DNA of 64,000 nucleotides. Source: Bacillota bacterium (lineage in GTDB: Bacteria > Bacillota > Clostridia > Christensenellales > SZUA-584). The position numbers were made by a program, and so were the translations under genes. This document shows positions 17,901 to 26,569 of the stretch, piece after piece; positions within the stretch are counted from its first letter, which is position 1; the number at the start of each line of letters is the position of its first letter. Location of the stretch: NCBI GenBank assembly GCA_023460085.1, contig JAEWRI010000021.1, positions 86,612 to 150,611 of the forward strand. The letters are read 5' to 3'. The notes beneath the pieces are model-generated. The model was not told the DNA's origin. It did not search any database and was given only the letters and a program-made list of their open reading frames with translations.

Positions 17901-17977
17901 TTACGATTAAGAACTTCAATGACATCAAGGAAGGCGATGTAATCGAAGCGTTCGAGATGCAGGAGATTGAAAGATAG
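14903..17977 (+). CDS. infB: Translation initiation factor IF-2 with a long repeat linker
   Basis: A 1024-residue IF-2. The order is: short N-terminal segment and Ala/Glu/Lys-rich coiled coil (about 1-115), a disordered linker with a 13-copy QQRD-based repeat (about 176-330), the IF2-N domain (about 446-500, SVKSLAEKTGKPVADLLKKL), and the GTPase with G1 GHVDHGKT (near residue 535), G2 GGITQHIGA, G3 DTPGHEAF, G4 NKMD and G5 SAV, then the beta-barrel and fMet-tRNA-binding C-terminal domains. IF-2 places initiator tRNA on the 30S subunit. It is longer than the usual Firmicute protein because of the repeat. The conserved part is intact. Confidence 0.97.
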   Translation: MSKLKIIDLNKQLLQHSTETVGRMEGLQNSVQNHLATLKRIEAELIKIARAEAEENRVRAQQEAEQQAKAEVQRAEEEASRAAAAAAKAEADKRAAEEARKKAETAKTEAAAVRQEPKAQEINAPATNKPEAPQPPKAETTAPAEKKAEPNTVKPEVRTAEPAVGAQEPRDTQTQGQQRDYPRPEGQGQQRDFQRPQGQQRDYPRPEGQGQQRDFQRPQGQGQQRDFQRPEGQGQQRDYQRPQGQGQQRDFQRPQGQGQQRDFQRPLGQGQQRDFQRPQGQGQQRDFQRPQGQGQQRDFQRPMGQGQQRDFQRPMGQGQQRDFQRPMGQGQGTGRPFQRDFGPRPAGQGGPVRPGQRPPMGARRPTTGETSTPEFVPVEKRGPQTKKHPTTNTYAKDDKNKKSKKTLLKEQGAFDRDDDRYRSARKRSKFKPIPLMAPIVVDRIIMTTETISVKSLAEKTGKPVADLLKKLLLLGMMCTINSELDYDTAQLICSEFGIAVEYKLDKTAEDVLGEGDIVDTEENLVSRPPIVTIMGHVDHGKTSLLDAIRSTRVTEHEAGGITQHIGAYTITHKDQSITFLDTPGHEAFTAMRARGAQVTDIAILVVAADDGVMPQTVEAINHAKAANVPIIVAINKMDKPNANPERVKQGLTEYGLVAEEWGGDAVIVPVSAVTKEGIEHLLEMILLVSEVQELKANPNRLAKGTIVEAKLDKGRGPVATVLVQNGTLHVSDMIVAGTAYGRVRAMLDDLGNRVDEALPSQPVEVVGFSEVPVAGDILFAVEQDKLTRQVAEERKDKQKADMLKNLSKMSLDDLFSQVEEGKVQDLNIVIKADVQGSVEAVRQALEKLSNKDVRVKVIHAGVGAIKAMDVMLASASNAIIIGFNVRPDAAARAEAEKEKVELRLYRVIYKAIEDIQLAMKGMLAPEFKEVVLGRAEVRTTFSVSSIGTIAGSYVTEGKIVKTASVRLLRDNVVVHEGSIASLKRFKDDAKEVNQGYECGITIKNFNDIKEGDVIEAFEMQEIER
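15430..15894 (+). repeat. In-frame tandem repeat in infB (13 QQRD units, mostly 36 bp)
   Basis: Thirteen consecutive units of the form QQRD(F/Y)(Q/P)RPxGQG, most exactly 12 codons; the second unit is shorter by two residues. The variable residue after RP runs E, Q, E, Q, E, Q, Q, L, Q, Q, M, M, M, so the last three copies are nearly identical and probably the most recent duplications. Synonymous differences (cagcgc, cagcgt, caacag) occur among the older copies. Confidence 0.95.
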
Positions 17978-18315
17978 TGGCCAAGGACAGGTTAGCCGCG
18001 ATCAGCTCGGAATTCAAGCGGGTTTTAAGCGATATCATTCGCAATGACATCAAGGACCCGCGCGTTTCGGCAATGGCGAGCGTGACGCATGTAGAGCTGA
18101 CAAAGGATTTGAAATTCGCAAAAGCGTACATCAGCGTATTCGATACGGACAAATTAAAAAAATCCACCATCGAAACGCTGACGCACGCGGAGCATTACAT
18201 CAAGAACGAGATTGGCGCGCGCCTGCGTATTCGGCGGCTGCCAGAAATCACGTTCCTGCTCGATACCTCCATCGAATACAGCAGCAAGATTTCTGAGCTG
18301 CTGAAAAACGTATAG
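17977..18315 (+). CDS. rbfA: Ribosome-binding factor A
   Basis: A 112-residue KH-type protein needed for 30S maturation and cold growth. SSEFKRVLSDIIRNDIKDPR, a VTHVELTKDLKFAKAYISV strand pair and LRIRRLPEITFLLDTSIEYS are characteristic. The GTG start overlaps the infB stop by one base. Confidence 0.95.
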   Translation: MAKDRLAAISSEFKRVLSDIIRNDIKDPRVSAMASVTHVELTKDLKFAKAYISVFDTDKLKKSTIETLTHAEHYIKNEIGARLRIRRLPEITFLLDTSIEYSSKISELLKNV

Positions 18316-18318
18316 CAT

Positions 18319-19272
18319 ATGGATGTCAGCCTGAAAGACGTCGCAGGGGCGCTGAAGAATGCGGACAGGATACTGCTGATTGCGCATATACAACCGGACG
18401 GGGATACTCTCGGTTCTTGTTTTGCGCTGCAGCGGGTTCTTTGGAAGATGGGCAAGCATGCCGAGGTTGGGTGCGACGGAGAAATGCCTCAGCGCTATGC
18501 GGAACTTTTCGAAGGCTGCAGACTGCTTCAGCCGCATGAAACGGGAGATGAATATTCGCTTATCGCCGCGGTGGACTGTGCCGATAAGAACCGCCTCGGT
18601 AAGCTGTATAAGCCTTTTAAAAAAGCGGGACATACGCTGAGCATAGACCATCATTTCACGAACGAGGGTTACGCTGAGCTTAATTACATTGCGGATGCTT
18701 CTTCAGTAGGCGAAATTGTATTTGAACTCGCACAGCTTCTGGGCGTAAAGCACGATGATGCTTCCGCGAAATACCTTTATATTGCGATATCTACCGATAC
18801 AGGGAACTTCACGTATTCCAATACAGGCCGGAAGAGCATGGCTTATGTATCGGAACTCGTGGAGCTTTTTGATCTTCGGGACACCGCGGATGTGCTTTTT
18901 CGCAGGCGCTCTCTGGTGGCAACAAAGCTGATTGCGCGTGCGCTGTCGAGACTTGAACTGTTTTGCGGCGGTGAGATTGCCGCGTTGACGCTGCTGCAGT
19001 CGGATTTAGACGAGATCGGCGCGACGGGCGCGGATTGCGAGAATATCGTAGACTTTGCGCGGGAAATTGAAGAAACTAAGGTCGCCGTATTCTTCCGGCA
19101 GTTGGATACGGGAGTAAAGGTAAGCATGCGCTCCAAAGGGAAATACGACGTGGGCGCTGTCGCCGCGCAGTTTGGCGGAGGCGGACATGTAAGCGCCTCA
19201 GGATGTTGTCCCGGAGGTACGCTGGAAGAGGTTAGGGGTGCCATACTCTCCCGGCTGGAGGAACTCTTCTGA
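18319..19272 (+). CDS. nrnA: DHH/DHHA1 phosphoesterase, NrnA type
   Basis: A 317-residue bifunctional oligoribonuclease / pAp-phosphatase family member. The metal-binding motifs are visible: AHIQPDGDTLGS, VDCADKNRLG, the DHH motif in SIDHHFTNEGY, STDTGNFTYSNT, and the C-terminal DHHA1 GGGGHVSASGC. It trims nanoRNAs left by other RNases. The location between rbfA and truB is conserved in Firmicutes. It overlaps truB. Confidence 0.93.
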   Translation: MDVSLKDVAGALKNADRILLIAHIQPDGDTLGSCFALQRVLWKMGKHAEVGCDGEMPQRYAELFEGCRLLQPHETGDEYSLIAAVDCADKNRLGKLYKPFKKAGHTLSIDHHFTNEGYAELNYIADASSVGEIVFELAQLLGVKHDDASAKYLYIAISTDTGNFTYSNTGRKSMAYVSELVELFDLRDTADVLFRRRSLVATKLIARALSRLELFCGGEIAALTLLQSDLDEIGATGADCENIVDFAREIEETKVAVFFRQLDTGVKVSMRSKGKYDVGAVAAQFGGGGHVSASGCCPGGTLEEVRGAILSRLEELF

Positions 19273-20135
19273 TGAATGGTATAATCAATTTTTTAAAACC
19301 GCCCGGCATGTCCTCCAATGCCGCGGTGGTGTGGCTGCGCCGACAATTGAACGTTAAAAAGATCGGCCACGCGGGTACGCTTGATCCCGGAGCCTGCGGC
19401 GTGCTGCCCATTTGTGTCGGTAAAGCGACCCATATCTCATCTTTTATGATGGACGCGAAAAAGGAATATGTCGCGGAGGTTTCCTTCGGCAGAAGTACGG
19501 ATACCGGCGACAGTTATGGAACGGTAACGGAAACGTCTTCTGCAGCACTTCCCACAGACACCGCAGTAATGAATGCGCTCATGCAGTTTCAGGGACAGGT
19601 TACGCAGCAGACGCCCGCCTATTCAGCGGCTAAGGTGGAAGGAAGAAAACGGTATGAACTCGCGCGCAGCGGAAAGCCTGTACCGCCTCATCAGCGCGTA
19701 ATTCAGATAAACGAAATCGAATATCTGGGCCGTACCCGCGAGGACGCGCATCGTTTCCGCGTGGTGTGCGGTAAAGGAACATATATTCGTGCGCTGTGTG
19801 AGGATATCGGACAAGCACTCAATACCTGCGCGTATATGTCATTCCTTGCGCGTACACAGTGCGCTGGGCTCATTATTTCGCAGGCAATAACGCCGGAAGC
19901 ATTGCGCGGGGATGCCTTGCACGCGCTGCTTCCCATGGAGCATTTTCTGGGAAACATGCCGCGTGTGGATGCGCCGCCTGAACAGCGTGAAAGGCTGTTT
20001 CATGGAGTCGCAATACCGACAGAACTTCCGGATATTGAGAAAGCCTGCATCTTTGCAGGGGAAGAGCTTATCGGCATCGGGTGCGTACTCGACGGTAAAG
20101 CAAAAATAGATACAAGGCTGGTGGATGGGGAATGA
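19272..20135 (+). CDS. truB: tRNA pseudouridine-55 synthase
   Basis: A 287-residue enzyme making pseudouridine 55 in the T loop of tRNA. The catalytic Asp38 lies in HAGTLDPGACGVLP; LKPPGMSSNAAV, the QQTPAYSAAKVEGRKRYE substrate-binding segment and a CGKGTYIRALCEDIG motif are also present. The start codon overlaps the nrnA stop, and the end overlaps ribF by four bases. Confidence 0.96.
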   Translation: MNGIINFLKPPGMSSNAAVVWLRRQLNVKKIGHAGTLDPGACGVLPICVGKATHISSFMMDAKKEYVAEVSFGRSTDTGDSYGTVTETSSAALPTDTAVMNALMQFQGQVTQQTPAYSAAKVEGRKRYELARSGKPVPPHQRVIQINEIEYLGRTREDAHRFRVVCGKGTYIRALCEDIGQALNTCAYMSFLARTQCAGLIISQAITPEALRGDALHALLPMEHFLGNMPRVDAPPEQRERLFHGVAIPTELPDIEKACIFAGEELIGIGCVLDGKAKIDTRLVDGE

Positions 20136-21040
20136 GGCAAATATCGCTGGAAGATGCGAAGAATATACACTTTGATAAGCTCTCGCTGGCACTAGGCACA
20201 TTCGACGGGTTGCACGTAGGCCATATGGCGCTGATAGAGGCAGTCGAAGGCGGAAGAGGGGAGAGCGCAGTTTTTACGTTCGATTCCGTACCGATGGAGC
20301 TGTTTAACGCCGATACCCGGCCGATGCGGCTTTTTACGCTGGAAGAAAAGGTAGCAGCCTTTCGTCTTACGGGTATCGATTACCTCTGCGCCGTGCACTT
20401 TGACAGGGCCATGGCAGCGGTCCGGCATGATGCGTTTTTAGGAACCCTGATCCGTGCGTTTCGTCCGGAGCGCGTGATAGTCGGTTATAATTTCTCTTAC
20501 GGCCGCAGGGCGGAGGGCAACGCAGAGACACTTCAAGCCGCGGGTGATGCTCTGGGTTTTGAGGTCTGTGTTATCCCTCCCGTCATGTTCGAGGGAGAAC
20601 CGGTGAGTTCCACGCGAATTCGAGAGTGCCTTCTGGCCGGGCGCGTGGAGCGCGTGGGAATGCTGCTCGGGTATTCCTACAGTGTAGGCGGCGTCGTGGG
20701 TCATGGCAGAGGAATCGGACACAAATTGCTGTATCCCACGGCGAACATCGAGGTCAGCCACGAAAAGCTGCTGCCGCGCAAAGGGGTATACGAGGTTTCG
20801 GTGATTGCGGAAGGACAGAAATATCGGGGGGTATGCAACATCGGCGTCAACCCGACCGTGTCCAAAGGAAGCCGGGAAACGGTGGAAACCCATATTATCG
20901 GACTGGACCGAGACTTGTACGATCAGCATATTACCATACAGTTTATCAGGCGTATCCGCGATGAAGTGCGTTTTCATGACGCTCAATCGTTGAGAGAGCA
21001 GATCACGTGCGATATCGAAAGTATTTTAATGGATAAATGA
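20132..21040 (+). CDS. ribF: Bifunctional riboflavin kinase / FAD synthetase
   Basis: A 302-residue enzyme. The N-terminal nucleotidyltransferase has GTFDGLHVGHMALIEA, GYNFSYGRRAEGN and SSTRIRE; the C-terminal flavokinase has GHGRGIGHKLLYPTANI and GVCNIGVNPTV. It converts riboflavin to FMN and FAD. It ends the operon; rpsO, which often follows in Firmicutes, is not present, and a terminator lies about 90 bases downstream. Confidence 0.96.
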   Translation: MRQISLEDAKNIHFDKLSLALGTFDGLHVGHMALIEAVEGGRGESAVFTFDSVPMELFNADTRPMRLFTLEEKVAAFRLTGIDYLCAVHFDRAMAAVRHDAFLGTLIRAFRPERVIVGYNFSYGRRAEGNAETLQAAGDALGFEVCVIPPVMFEGEPVSSTRIRECLLAGRVERVGMLLGYSYSVGGVVGHGRGIGHKLLYPTANIEVSHEKLLPRKGVYEVSVIAEGQKYRGVCNIGVNPTVSKGSRETVETHIIGLDRDLYDQHITIQFIRRIRDEVRFHDAQSLREQITCDIESILMDK

Positions 21041-21130
21041 AAACCGATACAATTGTCTGGCAATAAGCGCACGGAAAATCTTATGATGCCAAAACCCAAA
21101 TGATTATTTGCGTTTACATGTTGTTTCATT

Positions 21131-21162
21131 GCCGCACACGCGATATGGTGAGCGGCTTTTTT
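21131..21162 (+). terminator. Intrinsic terminator after ribF
   Basis: GCCGC (21131-21135) pairs with GCGGC (21152-21156), with CAC/GTG continuing inside after one mismatch, followed by TTTTTT. Confidence 0.8.
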
Positions 21163-21300
21163 ATATACGGGAATATCAAATACCTATCAAACGTACGCTA
21201 AAAAAATAAGCAATCTACGGCACAAAAAGGAACATTTTAATGCATCCTTACGTCAAGTTAACAGTGTTGTTTCGTAATTGTAACTATTCTCAAGGTTGGC

Positions 21301-21329
21301 TTGTCAACCCTGTAAAGATATGCTAACCT
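21301..21329 (+). promoter_or_regulatory. Candidate promoter before the LCP gene
   Basis: TTGTCA (21301-21306) and TAACCT (21324-21329) at 17 bases. The -10 is poor. The -35 lies in a small inverted repeat (GGTTG/CAACC, about 21293-21309) that could be an operator. Apart from this and the terminator upstream, I see nothing in the 322-base gap 21041-21362. Confidence 0.35.
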
Positions 21330-21362
21330 TTATCGGGGAAAACAAATAATGTGGAGAGACCT

Positions 21363-23240
21363 ATGAAAAAGTGGCTTGCAGCAGTATTCAAAAATCGGAA
21401 AGTTAACAGTGGTGTGGAAGGTGATTTTCAACCCGGAGAGAGTGCGGAATCGGTAAAGAACGAATCTGAGATGAAAACCGTCGAAGAATTTTGGGACGGT
21501 CTCGAAGATACCCAAGATGACAGCAGCATACGTGACGATGGGCAAACAAAGAAAACCAAGAATCCAAAACCAAAGAAACGATGGAGCATCCGAAAAAGGG
21601 TGATCGTTTTTTCTTGTATCGGTATCGTCGCCGCGCTTTTCATTGCGATCGGTGTTTGGGCGCTTACCATCATCTCCGATCCACTTGCTCAGTTTCAGCC
21701 TAATAACAATAACACCGGAAACACGGTTGCGGCGCAACAGGGAACAACTGGAAGTAAAGAAGAGTCTCCCTCCGCTACAGTTGACCCGGAAGATTTACTT
21801 CTTTCCGAAGCGGATCTCAGCATATTGCACGACAAGTTCACGAATATCATGTTAATTGGCGTTGACCAGTCCGAGGAGCGCGAAAGCGACGAATGGAACG
21901 GAAAAACGGATTTTCATGCGGATGTGATGATTGTACTTACCATCAACAATGAAACCGGTGAAGTCAGTATGATATCGCTGCCACGGGACACCTACGCAAA
22001 GATTCCCGGGGTGGGCGGGATATACAAGCTGAACGCGTCCATCAATTGCGGCGGCGGCTGGTGTGACGATGGCTTTAAAAAAGTCTGTCAGGCAGCCCAG
22101 TGGATGCTGGGCGGAAGCGGCGGCGAAGATGACCCCATACTCATCAATTACTACTTCGCGGTAGATATGAACGCGGTGAAGGATCTGGTTGATGAAATCG
22201 GCGGGGTGGATTATAACCTGGATATCTCGTTCTCCATGCAGGGCCGCTCTTATCAAAAGGGGCAGCAGCATATGGATGGGCAGGCAGTACTGGATTACTT
22301 GCGCGTAAGAAAGGAAGCAAGCGGCGGAACGGAAGGAATCGATCCTGCGGACGCGGACGGTGAGACGGGAGATAAAAACCGCGTCAACCGTCAAAAGAAT
22401 ATGCTGATTGCTATATTCAAAAAAATCAAAGATAACGGACTCTTATTCAGTATACCGAGCCTTATCGACGCATTTGACGGAAATCTTGCCTACAACCTTT
22501 CAGTTAGCCAAATCGCCGGGCTTGCATATTATGCGCTGAGTGTGGATCCTGATACTATCAAGATGTATTCCATGAGCGGTTCCTATGTAACCGTAATTAC
22601 AGCTGATTCATTCAATTATCCGCTGGCGTTCGCGTTTACCAACCAATCGAATCGCGTGGAAATAATCAATGAAGTTTATGGTATCGACGTAAGCAGACGC
22701 TCCGGCTATACGTTAAATTCGTTGAGACTGCTGTGGGGCAAGCTGGAGTCCAGACAATATACGAATGTTGTAGAGCCGATACTGGATAAGGTGAAGGCAA
22801 AGCTGGATGCGGATGCTTTGCTTCCGGCTGAACCAACACCAACACCAACCCCCGAGCCGTCTGAATCGCCATCTCCGTCCGAATCTGAGGGACCGAGTGA
22901 TACCTCTGGCTTTTCTGAAGCCTCGGAGTCCGTTAGTGCTACAGGCACGTTTCCCACAGAAAGCGTCGCGCCTGTATCTCTGGTGCGTACCGAAAGTACA
23001 GGGTATCAACAATATAGCGAAGAAGACCGGGCGTTTTACAATCTGGTGCTGAGTGAATATAAGCAGGCGGAAGATTACAGCGAATTCACCTCAGGCGAAG
23101 ATCTTTTAAACCTTCTCGCGAAGCTTCGCGAGGACACGCTCATTCTTTGCGACATGTTTAATATATCGAAGCCGGATGACTCAAAGTGGTATTATGATTT
23201 TGTAAATAAATACAACGATGTTTTCGTAGATATGCGCTGA
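21363..23240 (+). CDS. LytR-CpsA-Psr (LCP) family cell-wall glycopolymer transferase
   Basis: A 625-residue protein with a cytoplasmic N-terminus (about 85 residues, acidic then basic), one transmembrane helix (about residues 86-108), a linker, and the LCP domain (about 155-420) with NIMLIGVDQSEER, HADVMIVLTINNETG, SLPRDTYAKIPG and the DYLRVRKEA segment. LCP enzymes attach teichoic acid-like or other polyprenyl-linked polymers to peptidoglycan. After the domain come a Pro/Thr/Ser/Glu-rich stretch (about 485-545) and a 70-residue helical tail, an unusual addition. ATG 21363 follows GGAGA; GTG 21351 is a less likely start. Confidence 0.88.
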   Translation: MKKWLAAVFKNRKVNSGVEGDFQPGESAESVKNESEMKTVEEFWDGLEDTQDDSSIRDDGQTKKTKNPKPKKRWSIRKRVIVFSCIGIVAALFIAIGVWALTIISDPLAQFQPNNNNTGNTVAAQQGTTGSKEESPSATVDPEDLLLSEADLSILHDKFTNIMLIGVDQSEERESDEWNGKTDFHADVMIVLTINNETGEVSMISLPRDTYAKIPGVGGIYKLNASINCGGGWCDDGFKKVCQAAQWMLGGSGGEDDPILINYYFAVDMNAVKDLVDEIGGVDYNLDISFSMQGRSYQKGQQHMDGQAVLDYLRVRKEASGGTEGIDPADADGETGDKNRVNRQKNMLIAIFKKIKDNGLLFSIPSLIDAFDGNLAYNLSVSQIAGLAYYALSVDPDTIKMYSMSGSYVTVITADSFNYPLAFAFTNQSNRVEIINEVYGIDVSRRSGYTLNSLRLLWGKLESRQYTNVVEPILDKVKAKLDADALLPAEPTPTPTPEPSESPSPSESEGPSDTSGFSEASESVSATGTFPTESVAPVSLVRTESTGYQQYSEEDRAFYNLVLSEYKQAEDYSEFTSGEDLLNLLAKLREDTLILCDMFNISKPDDSKWYYDFVNKYNDVFVDMR

Positions 23241-23263
23241 CCGTTATTAAGTTATGCTGAATG

Positions 23264-23313
23264 AAAACTATGCAATTAAATGGAGAAAATCACGCCATTT
23301 ATTGCATAGTTTT
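23264..23313. terminator. Long AT-rich stem-loop, probable terminator
   Basis: A 12-bp arm (23264-23275 with 23302-23313) continues as a further 7-bp arm after a one-base bulge, around a short loop, and ends in TTTT. It lies 23 bases after the LCP stop. The remainder of the 300-base gap before the next gene holds only a TATAAT (23520-23525) without a convincing -35. Confidence 0.6.
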
Positions 23314-23540
23314 GGCGTATAGGGTGATCTTGTCTTCTGCGCTAATCCATGTCTGTTATTTTTTTGACGCTGCCATGTTCATAATTTTTTCACTTTTTAA
23401 ACAACCTGCTGTTAATCTGCTTCGATATAATTCTTAATACTGCGAAGAATAAATCCACGGTTTGCTGGTGTTATAAAGTATAACTTCGACAGAATAGAGC
23501 GAACACTGTGGTATAGTGGTATAATCGTACGGGGTGGGTT

Positions 23541-24221
23541 ATGGACGAAAAGGCAAAGAAGATACTCATTGTGGATGATGAAACCAGCATCAGAGACTTG
23601 CTGCGTGTAGTGCTGGAAAGCCGCGGCTTCACCGTGGTTGAAGCCGGCAACGGTGTTACAGCCCTGCAGATCTTCGATAAAGAAACCCCGGACATGGTAA
23701 TACTCGACGTTATGATGCCTCAGATGGATGGGTTTGAATGCTGCAGACGGCTGCGCGCAATATCAGACTGCCCGGTTCTGATGCTGACTGCCAAAGGCGA
23801 AGATTACGATCAGCTGAATGGCTTTGATACAGGCGCGGACGATTACGTGATTAAACCGTTTACACCCATGGTGCTGGTAGCACGCATGGAGGCGCTGTTC
23901 AGGCGGAGTGAAAAGGAAAGTCATGCGCGTACCACTTTTGGCAGCATGAAAATCGATGTGAACGGGCGAGAGGTAATAGTGGATGAAGAGAGGCTAAATC
24001 TCAGCCGCAAGGAGTATGATCTGCTCAAATATCTCGCAGATAACTACAACATTTCACTGAGCCGGGATCAGATATTGGAATCCGTTTGGGGGTATGATTA
24101 TCTCGGTTCATCCAATACGGTGGATACCCACATCAACCGGCTTCGCAATAAACTGGGACAATGCGGCAGCTATATTACCACTTTGCGCGGCTACGGTTAT
24201 AAATTCGAGGTTGATCCATGA
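23541..24221 (+). CDS. OmpR-family response regulator
   Basis: A 226-residue regulator with receiver domain (acidic DD at residues 12-13, phospho-acceptor Asp56 in VILDVMMPQMDG, Lys in YVIKPFTP) and winged-helix output domain (about 130-225, GYDYLGSSNTVDTHINRLRNK). It overlaps the kinase start by four bases (ATGA). The system cannot be matched to a signal from the sequence; the flanking LCP gene makes envelope control plausible but unproven. Confidence 0.9.
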   Translation: MDEKAKKILIVDDETSIRDLLRVVLESRGFTVVEAGNGVTALQIFDKETPDMVILDVMMPQMDGFECCRRLRAISDCPVLMLTAKGEDYDQLNGFDTGADDYVIKPFTPMVLVARMEALFRRSEKESHARTTFGSMKIDVNGREVIVDEERLNLSRKEYDLLKYLADNYNISLSRDQILESVWGYDYLGSSNTVDTHINRLRNKLGQCGSYITTLRGYGYKFEVDP

Positions 24222-25804
24222 GGACCAGCATTTCCCGACGTCTCTTCATACTGATAATCGCCACAGTGCTGGGCATCTCGCTGCTGATACTGCTGGCCAA
24301 TTCACTGCTGCTTAAACCGCTGTATTACAGCTTCATCAAAAAGACGATGCAGCATGCAATGGAAACGCTTTCGGACATTGACTATACCGCGCAATGGAGC
24401 GTATGGAGTGATGAAATAAAAATTCAGACTGCGGGAAGCGCTTATGACGTGGTAGTTAGAGATGAGGATGAGGTTCTCTATTCCGATTCACGTGAGTTCG
24501 GCTTGGCGCCTCAGCAGGGCAGCGGGGAGAATAAGGGTACTGACACCTCGGAAAGCGAACCTCCTGCTGCCAGTAACGCGCAGGTGCCCGAAGATGGGGA
24601 CCAGGAGTATCCGAACGGCCCCGTCATGACCGATCGATTTCCTTTTATGGAGTCCACGGACAGTTCGAAGAATTGGGAGCAAATTGACGATAAAACCGCG
24701 ATGGGCATCATTACAGAGCCAAAAACGGGGATTCAAATGCTGATCTGTACGCGCAGGATGGACAGTGGAATTACCATCATTCTGATGCAAGCGGTTGAGC
24801 CTGTCAATCAAAGCATAGGTCAGGCCAATATACTCCTGATTGTTTGCGCCGGAATAACGCTTGGTATCAGTGCATTGGTAGTATTCAAGCTGTCGCGGCG
24901 GTTTACAGAACCGATAAGGCAGATTAAAGCCAAAGTGGGCAGCATCGCGGCCTTGGATTTTGGCGTGCCTTGCAGCATCAAAACCGGGGATGAACTGGAG
25001 AGCCTTGGAAACGATGTGAATTTTCTTGGTGAGAAGCTGAAGAACGCGCTGGATACACTGCGCGCACAAAACGAACAGCTTGAAAAAGATATTGTTGCGC
25101 AGCGGCAGTTTATATCGAATGCGTCACATGAGCTCAGGACGCCGCTGTCTTTGATTAAAGGCTATGCCGATGAGATGCGTACGGGATACGTCGGCGACGC
25201 GTCGCATAAAGAAATGTACATTGCCATTATTGCCGAGGAAGCGGCGAAGATGAACCGCTTGCTAAAGGAAATGCTGGAGCTCTCTCGCATGGAGAGCGGA
25301 CGCATTGCGCTGCAGATGGAAACACTTCCCGTATGCGAAAGGATACGCGCGTTTCTGGACAAATACGACGGCTATATAGTGGAAAACCGTCTGAATGTAC
25401 ACCTCAATTGCGCAAGTGATGTATCAAGTGATGTATGCGGTATATTCGATCCAATGTGCTTTGAACAGGTATTGGCAAACTATCTCTCGAATGCGGCACG
25501 GTATGGAAACTCCGAAAAGCGCGTAGATATATCGGTGCAGGACAGAGGCGACAGCGTACGGGTAGCGGTTTTTAATACCGGAGATCCTATTGCCGAAGAG
25601 ATGATCTCTCATATATGGGACGGATTCTACAAGGCAGACAGTGCTCGAACGCGTAATGGCGACAGCTATGGCCTTGGATTATCCATTGTAAAGGCCATAC
25701 AAAACGCGTCGGGGCAGCAGTATGGCGTGCGCAACGAGGCGGATGGCGTGGAATTCTGGTTCGACGTCCGGAGCGCTTCATTCTCTAAAGCGTGTAAAGA
25801 GTAA
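24218..25804 (+). CDS. Sensor histidine kinase
   Basis: A 528-residue kinase: transmembrane helices near residues 12-32 and 200-222, an extracytoplasmic sensor of about 165 residues with a low-complexity Ser/Glu/Pro insert (about 95-125), HAMP (about 224-280), phospho-acceptor His in NASHELRTPLSLIKGY (about residue 306), and an ATPase domain with NYLSNAARYGNS, NTGDPI and GLGLSIVKAI. The ATPase G1 box is NTGDPI rather than DTGxGI, as in several VanS-like kinases. A terminator follows. Confidence 0.88.
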   Translation: MRTSISRRLFILIIATVLGISLLILLANSLLLKPLYYSFIKKTMQHAMETLSDIDYTAQWSVWSDEIKIQTAGSAYDVVVRDEDEVLYSDSREFGLAPQQGSGENKGTDTSESEPPAASNAQVPEDGDQEYPNGPVMTDRFPFMESTDSSKNWEQIDDKTAMGIITEPKTGIQMLICTRRMDSGITIILMQAVEPVNQSIGQANILLIVCAGITLGISALVVFKLSRRFTEPIRQIKAKVGSIAALDFGVPCSIKTGDELESLGNDVNFLGEKLKNALDTLRAQNEQLEKDIVAQRQFISNASHELRTPLSLIKGYADEMRTGYVGDASHKEMYIAIIAEEAAKMNRLLKEMLELSRMESGRIALQMETLPVCERIRAFLDKYDGYIVENRLNVHLNCASDVSSDVCGIFDPMCFEQVLANYLSNAARYGNSEKRVDISVQDRGDSVRVAVFNTGDPIAEEMISHIWDGFYKADSARTRNGDSYGLGLSIVKAIQNASGQQYGVRNEADGVEFWFDVRSASFSKACKE

Positions 25805-25837
25805 TGCCCTCCTACAAATTTACTCTTTACCATAAAA

Positions 25838-25870
25838 GGGCAACCTCAACCGGGGTTGCCCAATTTCTTT
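25838..25870 (+). terminator. Intrinsic terminator after the two-component pair
   Basis: GGGCAACC (25838-25845) pairs perfectly with GGTTGCCC (25854-25861), then AATTTCTTT. Confidence 0.8.
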
Positions 25871-25947
25871 ATTCGAATCCTGATTATCACACAATGCGTA
25901 TCCGGGAATAACATGAAAAGGGAATGCTTTGTAAGGGGGAATTGATC

Positions 25948-26499
25948 ATGGCGGTAATCAGGGTGCCTTTTTGCGCGATTGCAGAACTTTGCCCGTCGTT
26001 TATACTAAGCGAAACATTTTCGGATCCCAACGGCGTAAAGAGCATACTTTTTGATACCAAAAGGCTTCATGTGGCAGCAAGGCAGCAAACGATAGAAGTG
26101 CCGGAAGTGGGCGCGGTGGAGATGTGCCTCTATTATGTTACAGGGAGCATACCGTATATCTGTGCGGCTTATCCGGTCGTAGGCACCGCAAGAGATCCGC
26201 ATGTGCAGCAGCATATGGCAACTTTCAGCGCTGAAGCAGGAAATACCGCAAAAGATGCTGCAATTACAATGCCTGCGGATGCGCTTGGATGGATATCTGC
26301 GGCAGGGTGTGCACAGGTGGACGCGCGTATCGGCGGGACCTACACTGCGGGTGAGATGCCGGATATCGAGGGCGTAACGGTTGAGGATCTCGCCGTCTCG
26401 GGCAACTCTGCTTCGGAACTGTTCCCGAAGCCCGAAACAGAGGAGGAAAAGCAGGTCGTGAAGTGGCACGGCTGCTTTGTAATTACCACAACGGATTGA
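25948..26499 (+). CDS. Unknown protein, possibly spore-associated
   Basis: I do not recognise this 183-residue protein. It has no signal peptide or membrane helix. The N-terminal half is strand-rich with a hydrophobic, Tyr- and Cys-containing stretch (VEMCLYYVTGSIPYICAAYP); the C-terminal half is acidic, with a VKWHGCFVITTTD end. The strand spacing faintly recalls the SPOCS/DUF3794 domain of spore coat assembly proteins, but that is a guess. ATG 25948 follows AAGGGGGAA at good spacing; ATG 25924 would add eight residues. Two more unknown, possibly spore-related genes follow on the same strand. Confidence 0.7.
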   Translation: MAVIRVPFCAIAELCPSFILSETFSDPNGVKSILFDTKRLHVAARQQTIEVPEVGAVEMCLYYVTGSIPYICAAYPVVGTARDPHVQQHMATFSAEAGNTAKDAAITMPADALGWISAAGCAQVDARIGGTYTAGEMPDIEGVTVEDLAVSGNSASELFPKPETEEEKQVVKWHGCFVITTTD

Positions 26500-26569
26500 A
26501 AATTGAATGCGTGTATCCTCGCGTCAAATGCGCAAATACTATGCGTAAACAAGTGCGGGAGGATTAAAT

